From Haematococcus lacustris (lineage: Eukaryota; Chlorophyta; Chlorophyceae; Chlamydomonadales; Haematococcaceae): DNA of 64,000 bases. A model generated the notes under the pieces. It was not told where the DNA came from, searched no databases, and was given only the letters and a program-made list of their open reading frames with translations. This document shows positions 34,401 through 47,600 of the stretch, piece by piece (the stretch's first letter is position 1; every line of letters begins with the position of its first letter). The stretch lies in the NCBI GenBank assembly GCA_030144725.1, contig JASKMD010000003.1, positions 16,538,981 to 16,602,980 of the forward strand, in the 5' to 3' direction. A program made the position numbers and the translations under genes.

Positions 34401-37400
34401 GAGGCGACAGCAGCAGCAGCAGCAGCAGCAGGTGGCCTTCGGGTAGGTCAGGCAGCAGCAGCCGCCCAGCCCCGCGGAGCAGCAACGGGTCAAGTCGCCT
34501 GGCCGCTGCCACTGCCACTGCCTCACCACAGAATCAGGAGGCCGACAGGCCCCTTCCCGCTTTGCCACCGCCTACCTCTCCCCTGCTGCCCGACATACAC
34601 GCCCCTCGCAGCCGCAACAGCTCAGGCTCGCGGCCCCCCCGACCACTCGACTCCACCCCCAATGGCGTGGACTGTGCCCTGCAGCTCACCACAGGCCCGG
34701 CCCAGCGGCTGCCTGCACTGGGTGGGGTGGACAGGTCAGCAGCAGCAGCAGGGGCGCAGGGTGCTTGTGCTGGTTCGGGTCAGGAGCGCTCCTCAGCCCC
34801 GCCACTGAGGGGCAAGGGTGGGCCGCAGGCCCGGCTGCCGGCCTCCTGTGGTGGCCAGGATTTGAAGGCTGACCCCAGGGGCCAGGCTGGCAGCGCCCAG
34901 GCACAGGGTGCTGCTGCAGTGCCAGTGGTCAAGTCAGAGGACAGGCGAGCGCTGATGGCAGCGCTGGGGAATGAGCTGGACCAGTTGGTGAGTGATGGCC
35001 AAGACCAGGTTACATGCAGAGCCCGCCTTCACTGACTTTATTGCTTGGCGTTGGGCGGGGAGGGCGAGGAGTGGGTAAGTGCTTGAGGTGGGTTGGTGGA
35101 TAGGAAGTGGATGGGCCTGGTGATGTTGGGTAGGTAAGTGACGTGCTGAGGCTGGGCAAAGGTAAGTGGGTCCTGAGGTTGACTGAGAATGGGCATGTGG
35201 GGTGGCTGCATGGTGACCATAAGGCATGGTGTGGTGTGCAGCATGGTATGGAAGGGCATGTGGGTGGCAGCATGGTGAGCATGGGGCAGCAGCCTGCAAG
35301 CCGTGTTGTGTGACGCATCTGCGGGGCTGTGGGGGCCAGCAACACTGACGTCAGATGCACTGCCGTGCAGGCTGTGTTGCTGACAATGCTGATGCCTCTG
35401 CTGCTGCTGCTGCTGCCCTGGCTGCTGCCTGCTGATGCCGCTGCTGGTGATGGTCCCAGCGCTTGTGGTTCACCCTGTGGAAGCAATGAGGAATATGCTC
35501 CTGTGTTGGTGCGTGCGCACAGTTTGATGAATTGAAGCGCTGCACCAAGCTGCTGGGCATGTATGTGAACAGAGTGAACGGGGCCTGGGCTGAGGCACAA
35601 ACCTTTGGACCTCCCCATGTCACGTCAATAACAGAATCAACTGCGTTCATGAAGAGTGACCACTACAGCCTGTACAAGGCTGATGCAATGTAAGTGACAT
35701 GTGTGACCAGCAGGCAGCAATGTCCAGTAGCTGGCTGCACTTTGGATGTTGTTTGTGTTGGCTCTGCTGCTATAAGTCCTGACTACATGGCATGGATTGG
35801 CATGGCTTGATTCGATGCCCTGATGCCTCAGTGCTGGAGTTGGTGCTGATGCTCAGCTTGGAAGGCATGACACCACCCTGGCCTGTGACTCCTGCCACCC
35901 TAAGCCTGCCAGCCTGCCACCCTAAGCCTGCCAGCCTGCCACCCTAAGCCTGCCAGCCTGCCACCCTAAGCCTGCCAGCCTGCCACCCTAAGCCTGCCAG
36001 CCTGCCACCCTAAGCCTGCCAGCCTGCCACCCTAAGCCTGCCAGCCTGCCACCCTAAGCCTGCCAGCCTGCCACCCTAAGCCTGCCAGCCTGCCACCCTA
36101 AGCCTGCCAGCCTGCCACCCTAAGCCTGCCAGCCTGCCACCCTAAGCCTGCCAGCCTGGGACTGTCTGCCAGCCTCCTGCCCAGCCCTTGGCGTGGCCCA
36201 CCTCACCCCATGGCAGGCGCCAGCTGCGCTCCGGCTGCCTGGCCATCCAAGTCATGGCGGCGGAGGACTACCTGTCAGTGCCTGCGGCCAAGTCACTGGC
36301 TCTAGGCACCCCCTTGAGCCAGGGCAGCAGCAGCAGCCGCACAGGAGGCCTGCAACAAGACCTGTGGACAGCTGACCCATGGGAGCTAGTGGACAGCTGC
36401 AGGTGGGCTTGCCTCTCACCCTGCGCCATGCCCTGCCTGCTTACCACCCTGCACCATGCCCTGCCTGCCTCTCACCCTGCGCCATGCCCTGCCTGCTTAC
36501 CACCCTGCACCATGCCCTTCCTGCCTATCACCCTGCACCGTGCCCTGCCTGCCGCCTGCCTGCATCTAAACAGTGTGGGCTGCTGACCCCTCCCTCACCT
36601 CCTCTCACGGCAGTGGCCTGTACCTCTGCTTTCCTCCTAATAGACACCCTGCTACTATGCTGATGCATGCCACCCTCCTGCCCCTAAACCTCCTGCTACT
36701 ATGCCGCTGCCTCCTACCCTCCTGCTACTATGCCGCTGCCTGCCACCCTCCTGCCTGTAATGCTGTCCCCCACCCTGCTGTCACCCTGCTGCCTGCCACC
36801 CTGCCCAGGCCAGGGATCATGCCCCCCACGGACCGCATAGAGGGCCTTTCCCTAGGAGGCCGCATCCTCAGCCAGCTGGCCCTGGCCGTCACCAGCGCCG
36901 TGGGCCCCGAGGCACTGGCCAGGCTGCACGTGCTGCTGTGCATCAACCCACAGCAGCAGGAGGAGGTGGTGGAGGAACTATGTGCACGCCACTACTACGG
37001 GTAAGGACCCACTCTCATCATCAGCCCTTACCCATCAGCCCTCAGCGCACTGCACTAGGTACCTCGCAGTCCTCGCAGTCCCTAACCCTGCATTGGTGTA
37101 GAGGAAGTGAAGTGGTGCTGGCACTGGGTCGTAGGCACCTGTCTTCCTAGCCTGCTGCAGTGCCTGCCGGTCATAGTCAGGCTGGCCAGCTAGGTGGGGT
37201 GGTGCAGCTAGGTGGGGTGGTGCAGCTAGGGGGGGTGGGCAAGCTAGGTGGGGTGGTGCAGCCAGCAGTGCTGCCAGCAGCGCAGCCAGGGGTCATGCAG
37301 CAAGGCTTCCTCACAGCCTGCTGTGGCGCCGTCACCGCAGGCACGAGCATTGCCGTTGGCACAGATACAGCTGCTGCCATGCTGGTAGATAACCAGCGTG

Positions 37401-40400
37401 CAGTGGCCAGCATTGCCCCGGTTACAGCCCTGCTTGCGCCAGCATGCTCCCAGCAAGCATGGCTCTGACCAGCATGACAATGCAAGCCAATGTCCTGTGG
37501 GCACTGTAGATGTTGTGAAGACAAACACACAAGTTAAGAGGTGTCCCCAGCCGAGTTGCAGCCTTACTGTGTTGCATGTGTGCAGACTGAAGCGCGACAA
37601 CATCATCTTGGTGGTGCAGCCCGCCAGCACAGGGTACCGCTACTCCCCTGAGGACACCGCCTTCAGCCCTGAGGAGGCTGCGGACCTAGCTGTCCCCTGC
37701 CCCTCACCTGCTGCCGCCAGTGGCTCTGAGCAGGCAGCAGGGCCCCAGACGGCAGGCAGTGGCCATGTGCTGTGCCAGATGGCTTGGGCAGGGGAAGCCT
37801 TTGTCTTGCAAGAGGACGGGCTGCCACAGCCCCTCCCACTCCCTGTGGTTGAACACCTAGCGGCGCACAAGGTCGAGTGAGTGGAGGGGTGGGGTCAGGG
37901 TGGTGAGGGGGTGGGGTGAGGATGGTGAGGGGACGCTGCTTTGGGGCCTGGGGCAGTTGCAATGGGGCTGCTGCCGCGTGCAGTGGACGCTGTCCAGGCC
38001 TGCACACAGACCAAGCCAGCCGCATATAAACAATGTGGGCTGCAGACCCCTCCCTCACCTCCTCTCACGGCAGTGGCCTGTACCTCTGCTCAGAGTCTGG
38101 TCAGGCGTGTTGGTGCAGGTGGCTGCTGAGCCGCAGAGCTCGGGACCTGGGCCTGCTGTCCAGGGAGGGGGCCCTGGACCTGCCGTCACTGGCCTACTCC
38201 CTGTATGTGAGGGACACACTGCGCGTCGCTGCAGTGCTGGAGGTCATGCACACAACCAGCGCGGTGGTAGCCCGGCACTACGACAGCGTTGTACTGCATC
38301 ACACATCCAAGGTAAGGCCCCAGCCACAACTGTGACACTGATGCCCACCTGCTGGAGCAGCAGCCTGCGATTCATCGTGGTTCACTGCAGCAGCAGCAGC
38401 CAGAAGCAGTGACAATAGCAAGTGTATGTCGTGCCAATTCTATGAAGTCCTGCGCAACTCTAGTGAGCATTTTGCGCACCACCACCTACCAGGCTGTTGA
38501 GTCAGCGGCGCGGTCCCACATCACCCACAGTGCCTAGCAACAGGATGCTGTCAGGGTGCTGTTCCAGCCAGTCAAATCTAATGATTTAATTTCCCCATTA
38601 GAGAGAGAGAGAGCGCAAGCATGGGATTGATGTGCATGCTGTGACCCCATGCCTAACTTCATGTGCGTGTCTGTGGGGCGTTGAGGGGGCAGCAGGGCAC
38701 AGACGCACGCATCGTGGCGGAGCTGCGTCAGGCGGAGCTGGTGACCCCGTCAGTCATCAGCGCAGTGGAGGCAGTGCGGGGCGCATCAGGAGCCAAAGGC
38801 CTGGCAGTGGGGCTGCAGCGATACACACTGCACCTGCCCACGATAACAGGCAAGTGCTGGCTGCAGCTGCATGGCCCGATTGCTCAAGACCACCCCTGAG
38901 GGCACGTTGTACTTCATGATGGTGTGGATGGCCAGGATCTGGGGTGTGACCACCATCAGCCTCTTGTCAGCCTGTTTGTGTCACCCCTACCCACAGCCAA
39001 CCTGGCCATGTTCGAGTGTAGTTGGGTGCCAGCTGGCAGCGGTCCCTGGCTCATGCTTGCAACACTTCATAGTGGTCAACTTCATAGTGGTCAACATCAC
39101 TGTCAACATCTTGAGCATTTGCAAGGCTGACGCACATTGCAGCAGCACCTCACCCTTGGAGGGGACGGAGCCTAGCAAGCAAGCTCAAGTGGGAGTGCGC
39201 TGGCCCTTGCTATACTGCTCTGGCCTACGATACTTTGCCCTGTCCGGCTGCAGCTTGCATGGCATCCTTGTCCAGCTTTCGGCCCAAGCTGAGCCTGAGC
39301 AGGGAGGTGCTGCATGTCAGCCTGGATCTGGCGGACCTGTTGAACCACGCAAAGGTCCGCACCCTGGCCATGGAAGCAAGGTCGGTGTTTGCCAGCACGA
39401 CCTGGCTGCATGTGCTGCCTGTGTCCCGCACATGGGGTCTTACATGAACATGTGCAGTGTGTGATCATCATGTGAGCAATGATGACACCTGACAACTAAC
39501 AACTGTGAGGTATGATGACACCTGAGCTTCTCTAGGCAGAACACCATCAGAGTCGCCTGTGAGCTATGATGAGCTGAGTGTTCACAGGCCACTGCTTGCC
39601 TTGCATGCAGAGTGCAGGCAGGCCAGCTGATGTCCCACACAGCCCTAGAGGAGGTCCTGCCTCTGCTACAAACCCAAGACCACGACCCCGCGTTCAGGGA
39701 CGTGGTGCTGCGCGCCTTGCCGGCCGAACCGGCCGTCTCTGTCCCCGAACTGCAAGCACCCATTCTAGTCGCTGGCAACCGGTCGCACCAGAAATCAGGC
39801 TATCCCCTCATCGTGTTCATCGCCAAGAACTCAATCTCAACTATCGCGGTTGCGGCAGCCGCCAACCTTGCGCGAGCAGGGCGTGATCTCATTCAGCTAG
39901 TCACGTTCGTGCCGACAGAGGCGCAGCGGGGCGAGGGCGATGCCATGCTGGCGGGGCACCGGCGAGCGGCGTTGCGGGCCATGGTGGACGTCCGGGTCGA
40001 TGTCCTGGTGAGCAGTCTGGTCTGGCCTGGAACTTGCGGGGTCATCCCTGTGGTATTTGAGGTGTTGACCTGGGTTTGACCTGAAGGTCTTCACCTGTGG
40101 CTCTAGCAAGGGGTAGCATACACCTATCGATCCTAGGTCACAATCCAAGGCCAGGGCACCAGGCCCTTAGGGGCACTTCCTCCTTATCCTATGCATATAG
40201 GTCAATGTCGCACATTATGAATGCTCTCTCACCTGCGCAAGTGTTCCTTCAGCTAAGGGAGTGCATTATCATGGAACTTCTTGCGCATGCCAGGTGCGTG
40301 GTGCCAGCGGCCTGCTGGACTGCATGGAAGCCTATGTGTCCAGCTCCATGGCAGCAGCTGGGGCTCGGCCCCTGGTCATCATGGCCAGCCAGCAGCTGAC

Positions 40401-41509
40401 CAGCAATGTGTTTGGATACGTGGTGGGCAGCGTCACCCTGTCCATGGTGCGCCGGCTAGCTGGCACGCCTGTGCTGGTTGTCACAGCCAACACAAAGCAG
40501 GTGTGTGATGTAAGCGGGCTTGACATTGCACAGCAGGCAATGCCATATGTCGATGATGATGTGGCTTACACCGCTTAGGCCGTCAGCCGTTAGGCTGCTA
40601 GGCCGCCCTAGGGATATGTCGATAAAATTGAACAAAGTGGTAGTCATGTGCGCGGATGGGGCAGCGTCAACAGGGCCCGGGTTCAGGGTCTGACTAGTTT
40701 ACAACGAGGATTCTACATCCTTCAAACCGTCAGCCTGCTGTGGCTGCTTGTCTGGAGTGTGCCTTGTCACCCATAGGAACGTGCCCAGTATGGCATTGCG
40801 AGCTGAGAGGATGTCTGTGCTATTGGTGCTTGTGCTGCTTGCAGCTGCCACCCAAGCCAGGCATGAAGGTCATGGCGTTGGCAGAGGCGCACAGCAAGAA
40901 CATGTTGGGGTATGTTTGCAGCAACTTGCTGGACCAGGCCCGTGGGGACCGACTGCTTTTGGCACAAGTACAAGCAAGCAATTTGGTCACGAGGCAGCAG
41001 GCAGCCAATCAACGGCGCATCTTGGACGCCGCCCACACCCTTGCTTTCAGTGAGTCCCGCAGAAGCTACCCCACTCAATGCAGCTGCAAAGTGGTCTGTA
41101 GCAGTGACCTTGCTACGGAAATAGAAGTTAGGGACACGAGCTCACCCAGCCGTTGAAATGCAGGTAGTGGTGTGACAGGAGCAGACCACATCAGGTGTTG
41201 AGGTCCATGTTTGTCCTCTTATTGCCACGTGACACAGGTCATCAGCAGCCTGTCTACAAAGCGGTCGCGTCGGAGGGCGCGATGGACAAAGCAATGTGCG
41301 AGATGGTAGACCAGCACGGGGTTGCAATCGTGGCTTTGCAGCTACCACCTGGCACCAAGGGCATGCCTCAACAGATGCTGACATTCCTGCGTTGCAACAG
41401 AGCTGCCACTCTAGTGTATCAAGACATGGTTGGTAGGCTTTCCATGTTGCGCAAGAGCGGCGCCCTGCGTCGGTCAATGAATGTGCTCATGGCTTCACCT
41501 GGGTTCTGA
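31477..41509 (+). CDS. Large multi-exon protein with C-terminal universal-stress-protein-like domains
   Basis: Nineteen exons whose phases all close give about 1,451 residues: 31477-31588, 31657-31718, 31799-31974, 32506-32594, 32713-32792, 33257-33343, 33656-34987, 35523-35689, 36217-36402, 36809-37000, 37586-37876, 38119-38311, 38693-38849, 38997-39020, 39254-39380, 39611-40007, 40294-40500, 40845-41049 and 41238-41509. The N-terminus is MGNAQGSHGF (possible myristoylation at Gly2), then helical charged segments (QYLNTERRAAERKGE, YQKLKKAADADLKKRQ). Exon 7 is 444 residues of Ser/Pro/Ala-rich, probably disordered sequence. From exon 10 on the protein is folded: LKRDNIILVVQPAS, SGYPLIVFIAKNSIS, RPLVIMASQQLT and VGSVTLSMVRRLAGTPVLVV. 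The last matches the GS...V...A..PVLVV end of USP domains, and MKVMALAEAHSKN to the C-terminus may be a second, diverged one. Intron 13 has a GC donor (38850). Exons 6 and 14 are the least certain. I do not recognise a named orthologue; a flagellar or scaffolding role would be a guess. Confidence 0.7.
33574..33644 (+). repeat. Direct repeat, left copy, flanking exon 7
   Basis: atggccaagaccaggttgca through gcttggcgttg. It matches 34995-35053 with few differences apart from a short indel near the 3' end. It ends 11 bases before the exon 7 acceptor. Confidence 0.85.
34995..35053 (+). repeat. Direct repeat, right copy, flanking exon 7
   Basis: atggccaagaccaggttaca through gcttggcgttg, starting 7 bases after the exon 7 donor at 34988. 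Partner of 33574-33644. Confidence 0.85.
35885..36160. repeat. 22-bp minisatellite (cctgccagcctgccaccctaag)n
   Basis: About 12 almost identical copies in intron 8 of the USP-like gene, ending about 55 bp before the exon 9 acceptor. Confidence 0.97.
36415..36556. repeat. Imperfect ~28-bp tandem repeat
   Basis: About five diverged units built from caccctgcaccatgccctgc and cctgcctatcac-type phrases, in intron 9 of the USP-like gene. Confidence 0.85.
36567..36630 (+). repeat. 64-bp duplicated intronic segment, copy A
   Basis: taaacagtgtgggctgctga through gtacctctgct. It differs from 38027-38090 at two positions only. It lies in intron 9. Confidence 0.9.
38027..38090 (+). repeat. 64-bp duplicated intronic segment, copy B
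   Basis: taaacaatgtgggctgcaga through gtacctctgct, in intron 11 of the same gene. Both copies contain a pyrimidine-rich run ending ctcacggcag, which looks like a splice acceptor. Confidence 0.9.
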
Positions 41510-41523
41510 CTCCGAACAGCTTT

Positions 41524-41528
41524 TGTAA
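41524..41528 (+). terminator. TGTAA, candidate poly(A) signal of the USP-like gene
   Basis: Lies 15 bases past the stop codon at 41509. TGTAA is the usual polyadenylation signal in chlorophyte nuclear genes, but this is unusually close to the stop. Confidence 0.3.
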
Positions 41529-41732
41529 GCAACTTGCATCAGCATCGAACTGTATTCACATTGAATTGTCAGCGAGGGTGATTCAAACACCACAGGGTAG
41601 ACTCCCTGTGGTCCCTGCATGTGTCCACACAGGCTGGTCCTGTGGAGACCTGCTTTCTGTAGTAACTATGTGCTCTTATGCTGTCATGGAGGGGGAACTG
41701 CCTTCCTCAAAGCTCAGTGTCACCAGACTTGC

Positions 41733-41737
41733 TTACA
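41733..41737 (-). terminator. TGTAA, candidate poly(A) signal of eL36
   Basis: Reads TGTAA on the minus strand, about 112 bases beyond the eL36 stop codon, a normal distance for green algae. The eL36 and USP-like genes are convergent. Confidence 0.45.
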
Positions 41738-41848
41738 AAAGCACTTATCGTTGAACTTGCCAGCTGCTGCTGTTGCAAACGCAGCCACTACCAACAGCCA
41801 GGGTCCAGTCAAAGCCTCCCTCCTTCACCCTGCCCTTCACGAGGCTGC

Positions 41849-42309
41849 CTACTTCTTGGCGGTCTTGCGCATGAGGCCGGCCAGCTCCTCTCGCTTTCTC
41901 TTGCCGCGCAGGTGTGTGCCAAGCTACAAGCAAAGCATGCAAACCATCCTGTGATCTACTGCAGCAGGGCCGCAGAGTCACTTGCTGCACTGCTTCGCAC
42001 CTTTCGCTTGGCTACTTTGAGGGCGCGCTTGTCCTTGCCCAGCTTCAGCAGCTCAACAATCCGCTTTTCGTAAGGAGCCAGACCAGCGACCTCCCGCACG
42101 ATATCCCTGACAAACTTCACGCGCTTGCCCAACGTCTGCAGCCCAGACCCTCCAGCGGTCAAGACTTACAGCACCAGTGAAGAGTCTGGCTGCTAGTGCC
42201 TGCAGCTAGCTCTCACCCCCTTCCTCCTGCTAGGCCGCTGTGCAGACACATCGCGCTTGGTCGTAACATGCCCCTTGTTGAGGCCGACGGCGATGCCGGT
42301 GGCCACCAT
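41849..42309 (-). CDS. RPL36: Cytosolic 60S ribosomal protein eL36
   Basis: Structural protein of the cytosolic large ribosomal subunit. Three minus-strand exons: 42309-42217, 42135-42001 and 41923-41849. Phases close, giving 100 residues, the normal family length. The sequence begins [20 protein letters not shown], continues [20 protein letters not shown] and [17 protein letters not shown], and ends [14 protein letters not shown] with MRKTAKK. All are diagnostic of eL36. The start is fixed by the conserved N-terminus. The gene lies head to head with the plastid-type uS13 gene. Confidence 0.97.
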
Positions 42310-42630
42310 GGTTAAGTGCGTGAGACGGGAAAGGAACAGGCTCTGGCGGCTTTGGCAACTTGCAAAACATTTTTGCCATGCAACACTAAAACCTGTCCAA
42401 CTAACCTAGAGCTTATTCTGGGAGCACTTCTCCTGCGGAAACCAGAAGTTCAAGATACAGAGCTGATGTTCATCCTTTAGCCCTTCCAGCATTTTGATAC
42501 GATGCAATGCCGAAATCATTTCAAGCTGTCAGACTTCTATACAACAAATACACAGGATCGGCATCTGCGTCTTGTCTTAGCTGTGAAGGCTTGAGGATTT
42601 TTGGTCCGCACATGTAACACCCGCGGCTGC
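42310..42630. promoter_or_regulatory. Compact intergenic region between eL36 (-) and uS13c (+)
   Basis: Only about 320 bp separate the two proposed start codons, so it must contain both promoters and 5' UTRs. Direct evidence for a shared promoter is the spacing alone; no TATA element was placed. Confidence 0.5.
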
Positions 42631-43861
<1,231 letters not shown>

Positions 43862-44608
43862 ACGCACAAGATGTTTGAGCGGACTCAGGCAACTGGATGG
43901 CACCTCCCAGTGTGGCTAGCTAGTCCCAGTTGGGGACAGGTGGCTGCTCTCATCCGGCCTGATGCCATTCAAAAAGGAGGCATAGTGCATTCGTTAGCTG
44001 GCAAACCAAAGCACTGCAGGCATGCCAACGCGTTGGAAATCTTTTTAGCGTGCAGTGCAATGCGGCTCATGTGGTGTTATGGCCATGGCTGGCTGATACG
44101 ACAGCAAACCTGCAGCAGCGGCAGGAAGAGGCTTTGGTGGTGGTGGTCCTAAAGCCACCTGGCCGTGAAGCTGGATATGATTGTGTCGGGCATGTACAGA
44201 AGAAGAAAGATAACACCGCGGCAGCAATACGCCGTAGCGCTGACTGGCCGCCGTCACCTTCTAGCATCCGGAATGTTCTGCAACGCACTTCACCATGGAG
44301 TCAGTTGCACCGATGGCCTGAGCAGAGAAGACAAGCTCATGGAGCTGATGCCCAAGGCTCAGGGTGGCGAGAGGAATGGTCGGTGAATGGATATGATTCA
44401 TATCGTATGATTACCTCAAGTGGGGTGTTCATGGGCTGGCTGGTCTAAAAAACAAGCTAATAGCGCTGCGTACCAGTCGACCCGTTGAGATCACCCACAG
44501 TCGAACATGTTGTGCCATGTTGAATGGCTTTTGATTGAATGCAGGTTGTGATGACGTTTTACATGTGACCTGCACGCATCTAGCTCTAATGCCCCAACAG
44601 CTACATCA
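43862..44608. other. No gene recognised
   Basis: uS13c 3' UTR and intergenic sequence. Open frames near 44050-44450 on both strands (for example one with MYRRRKITPRQQYAVALTGR) lack a recognised domain or clear splice partners. Confidence 0.35.
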
Positions 44609-47600
44609 ATGGCCCAACCTGAAGCTGACGCCTCGAAACGGAACATCGCGAGATGGCGCTCCGGCTTCTTTGGCCGTTCAGCACGGCACCCTGACCACCT
44701 ATCCCACGCTCTAAGCCTGGCTCCCGCGACGCCTTATCAACCGGAACCCAAGGCGTATGACATTGGCCGACTTGGGGCTGTGCTTGGTGCTGCATTGCAA
44801 TACGATTTGGTGGAGCATCACGTGGCTCTTCAGCTGGGGGTGGGTTATTAAGAACATTAACACAACAGTGTAAAGGCGTGTCTGCCATGAACAATGTTGC
44901 AGCCGGTAGATGTCAGCTGGGAGAGGGGGCACAGAGTCACCTGGTATTTAGAGTCCTGACCCTAAGCAGCGGCACAGAGTTACCTAGTGTTTCCTGGAGT
45001 GTGCGACACTAAACAGTATGTATAATCAAGAATGTCTAATCAGCACACAGCCTGTGTTATCCTCATGCGCATCTCCATCATGTCTGCTGTTTCCATGCAG
45101 CAATCTGACTTACTACATGCGGCCCTTTGGGCTGAGCACAAGCGAGAGGATGCAAAGGAGTCTGTAGCCAGATTAGGCTTATGGCATAGCCGCGCACATG
45201 ACTTCATTAGGAAGGAGGACGCGGCCCGGAAAATCCAGGTGCGCTAGGCACCCACACCCATCATCCACCACGTCAGCCTTGCACGCATGTGTTCATTGTA
45301 ATTCCTTTTCTTCTGTATGTTCTGCTTTAGTCCGAAGGTGCACGCAACGCCTGCGTCCAGGCAATGTAGCTGCCAGCATCGACAAATGTCAGGCCACAAC
45401 AAACACCAACCATGGGTGGGTCACAACTCAGACATTTTCACCTTGTGCTGCTGGTTACCTCCATGCAGGGCCGCTGGCGTTTGCATACTCAGGGAGTGCG
45501 TGTAGGTGGGGTGGCTCTCATGCCCTCTCACACCTGTATGGCTGGTGTGACCGCCTGCTTGGTGCAGCGCCAGCGACAGCAACCCACCAGCGCAGCAACG
45601 CCCACCCACCACTGGGTCCCAGGGCAGCGGCCCGTGGCGCCTGGTCCCTGCAGCCCAGCAAGCCCAGCCCCGCAGGCCCCAGACACACCCCACACCCACG
45701 CTCACCCTCGCAGCGCCCATGGGCCTCAGCCCTCCCGGCTGGGCGAGCTGGAGGGGGTCCGCTCCTGCCCCTCCTCTCGCCATCGCAGCCACACTGCAGC
45801 ATCTCTGACGCACGCTGTGGATGGTGTGTATACCTCCCACCCTCCCTCACGCAGCCACTCCAGATCAAACCTGCGCCATGCCGTACCCCAGCCTGTTCCT
45901 CCCCTGCTCAGTAGCGCGGCTGCCACCCTCCACTCCCCCCTGCCCGGCACTGCTGAGGCAGCCCAGGGTTTGCTCAGGCCTGAGCTGGCGGTGTCGTGCA
46001 AGTCTGGCTTGCTGGGCGGCAGCAATGTGCGCGTGCAGTTCATGGATGCTGACGCAGTGCTCACACCCAGGGGTGCCACGAGAGGTAACCCTTGCAAGGG
46101 GCACTTGGGGCAGCCCACCCTGCTGGTGGGGGGCAGCCTGTGGCAGCAGCAGGTCCCTGGCCAGGGCGGGCAGGTGCAGGCCAGGCACCAGGCTGGGTGT
46201 GAAAAGGAGCAAGAGGTGGAAGTGTTGGAGGGTCAGGGTCAGGGTCAGAGGCAGGGGCAGGGGCAGCTGAGGTCAGGGGTTGAGAAGCAGCAGAGTGACT
46301 CTGAGAGGCCTGTGACTGACAGCTATCACACGGAGCCTCAGCTGCCTGGCTTCCAGCCACACGGGCAGCTTGACTCGCACCAAGAGCTGCACCACCAGCA
46401 GCAGCGGCAGCTCCAGCAGCTCTTGTGGCAAGACCATGAGCATGCACTTGCTTCACTTGCCCCGCCTGTTCTACCGCTGACACCCAGACAGGGCAGCAGC
46501 TCAGCAGACAGTGACTCACAGGCATGGCGAGCAGAAGAGGGGGTCCTGTCCGAGGGCCCCCTGCTGACAGGCTTGGCGCCAGCAAGGGTTCAAATGCAGC
46601 CCGCCATGGCAGGGGATGAGCTGCCAGCTGGGCAGGATGAGCACATGCTCCGTGCAGCCAGCCTGCTGACGCACAGCCAGTCAGCCCCACCTGGGCCCAA
46701 TGACAGTTGCGGGCGGCAGGCTTTGAACCTCGCACCTCTCGCAGTGCCAGACAGCCTACAGTGCTCTGACTCCTCAACACCCAGCCACCCCACCTCCACC
46801 ACCCACCCCACCGAGGTGCTTTGCATGCCACCCATACGGCAATCTGACCCTGGCAGCCGACGACCCCGGCACCTGCAGACCAGCCGCAGGCCATGCCAGT
46901 CCCCTCTCCCCTGGCAGCGGGGCCACAGCAGCGAGCTCTCACACGGCCCTGACCCCGACATGCCCAGCACTTGCCCGTCACAACTAGGCGGAGGTGCTGG
47001 GCGTGCCACCTGCCCTCAGTTCCCTGCACTCCTGCATTCCTGCACCTCCGCTCTAACCCAAGGCCCAGGCCCACCCCTGTCTCGGCTACCTCCCCCTCTC
47101 TGCCGCACACTGCAGACGGTGGACAGCAGCAGCTGGTTTGATGTGGGGGTGGGGTTGGGCGGGGGGTCAGGGGGCAGCAGTGCGGCCGACAGGGCCCGGG
47201 CCGGGGCCAGGCGCCAGGTGGCCTCCCCGGTGCCCCGCCTGCCCCACTCCCTCACCCGCATGCAGCTGCTGCACCAAGCCCACGTGGCCACTGCTGCTGT
47301 AGCTGGGGGGAGGGTAGAAGCTGGTGGGAAGGTGGCGGTCAGGGGAGGTGGCAGCAACAGCGGCTCCTGGGGCATGGGATGCCTAGAAGGTCGGCTGACG
47401 CCGCTGTTAGCCCCCTCGCCCACTCCTTCTTGTGCCCTTTCCCTGACCCGCACAAGCCCTGCCCATGAAGGCAGTCTGCTCCGCCACTGCTGCTCCCCCA
47501 CTGCTCGCCAGCCGGCCACCAAGCCCTGGGACGTGCAAGGGCAGCGGCCCCAGACCGCCATGCACTGCGACAGCCTGACACAACCCACTGCGTCTCCATA

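Noticed and set aside
35691..35693. TAA as end of the USP-like gene after KADAM
   Set aside because: The sequence is AT|GTAAGT, a strong donor, and the next exon (36217) continues in phase to further conserved exons.
35885..36160. CRISPR array
   Set aside because: The 22-bp units are contiguous with no spacers, in an intron of a eukaryotic gene.
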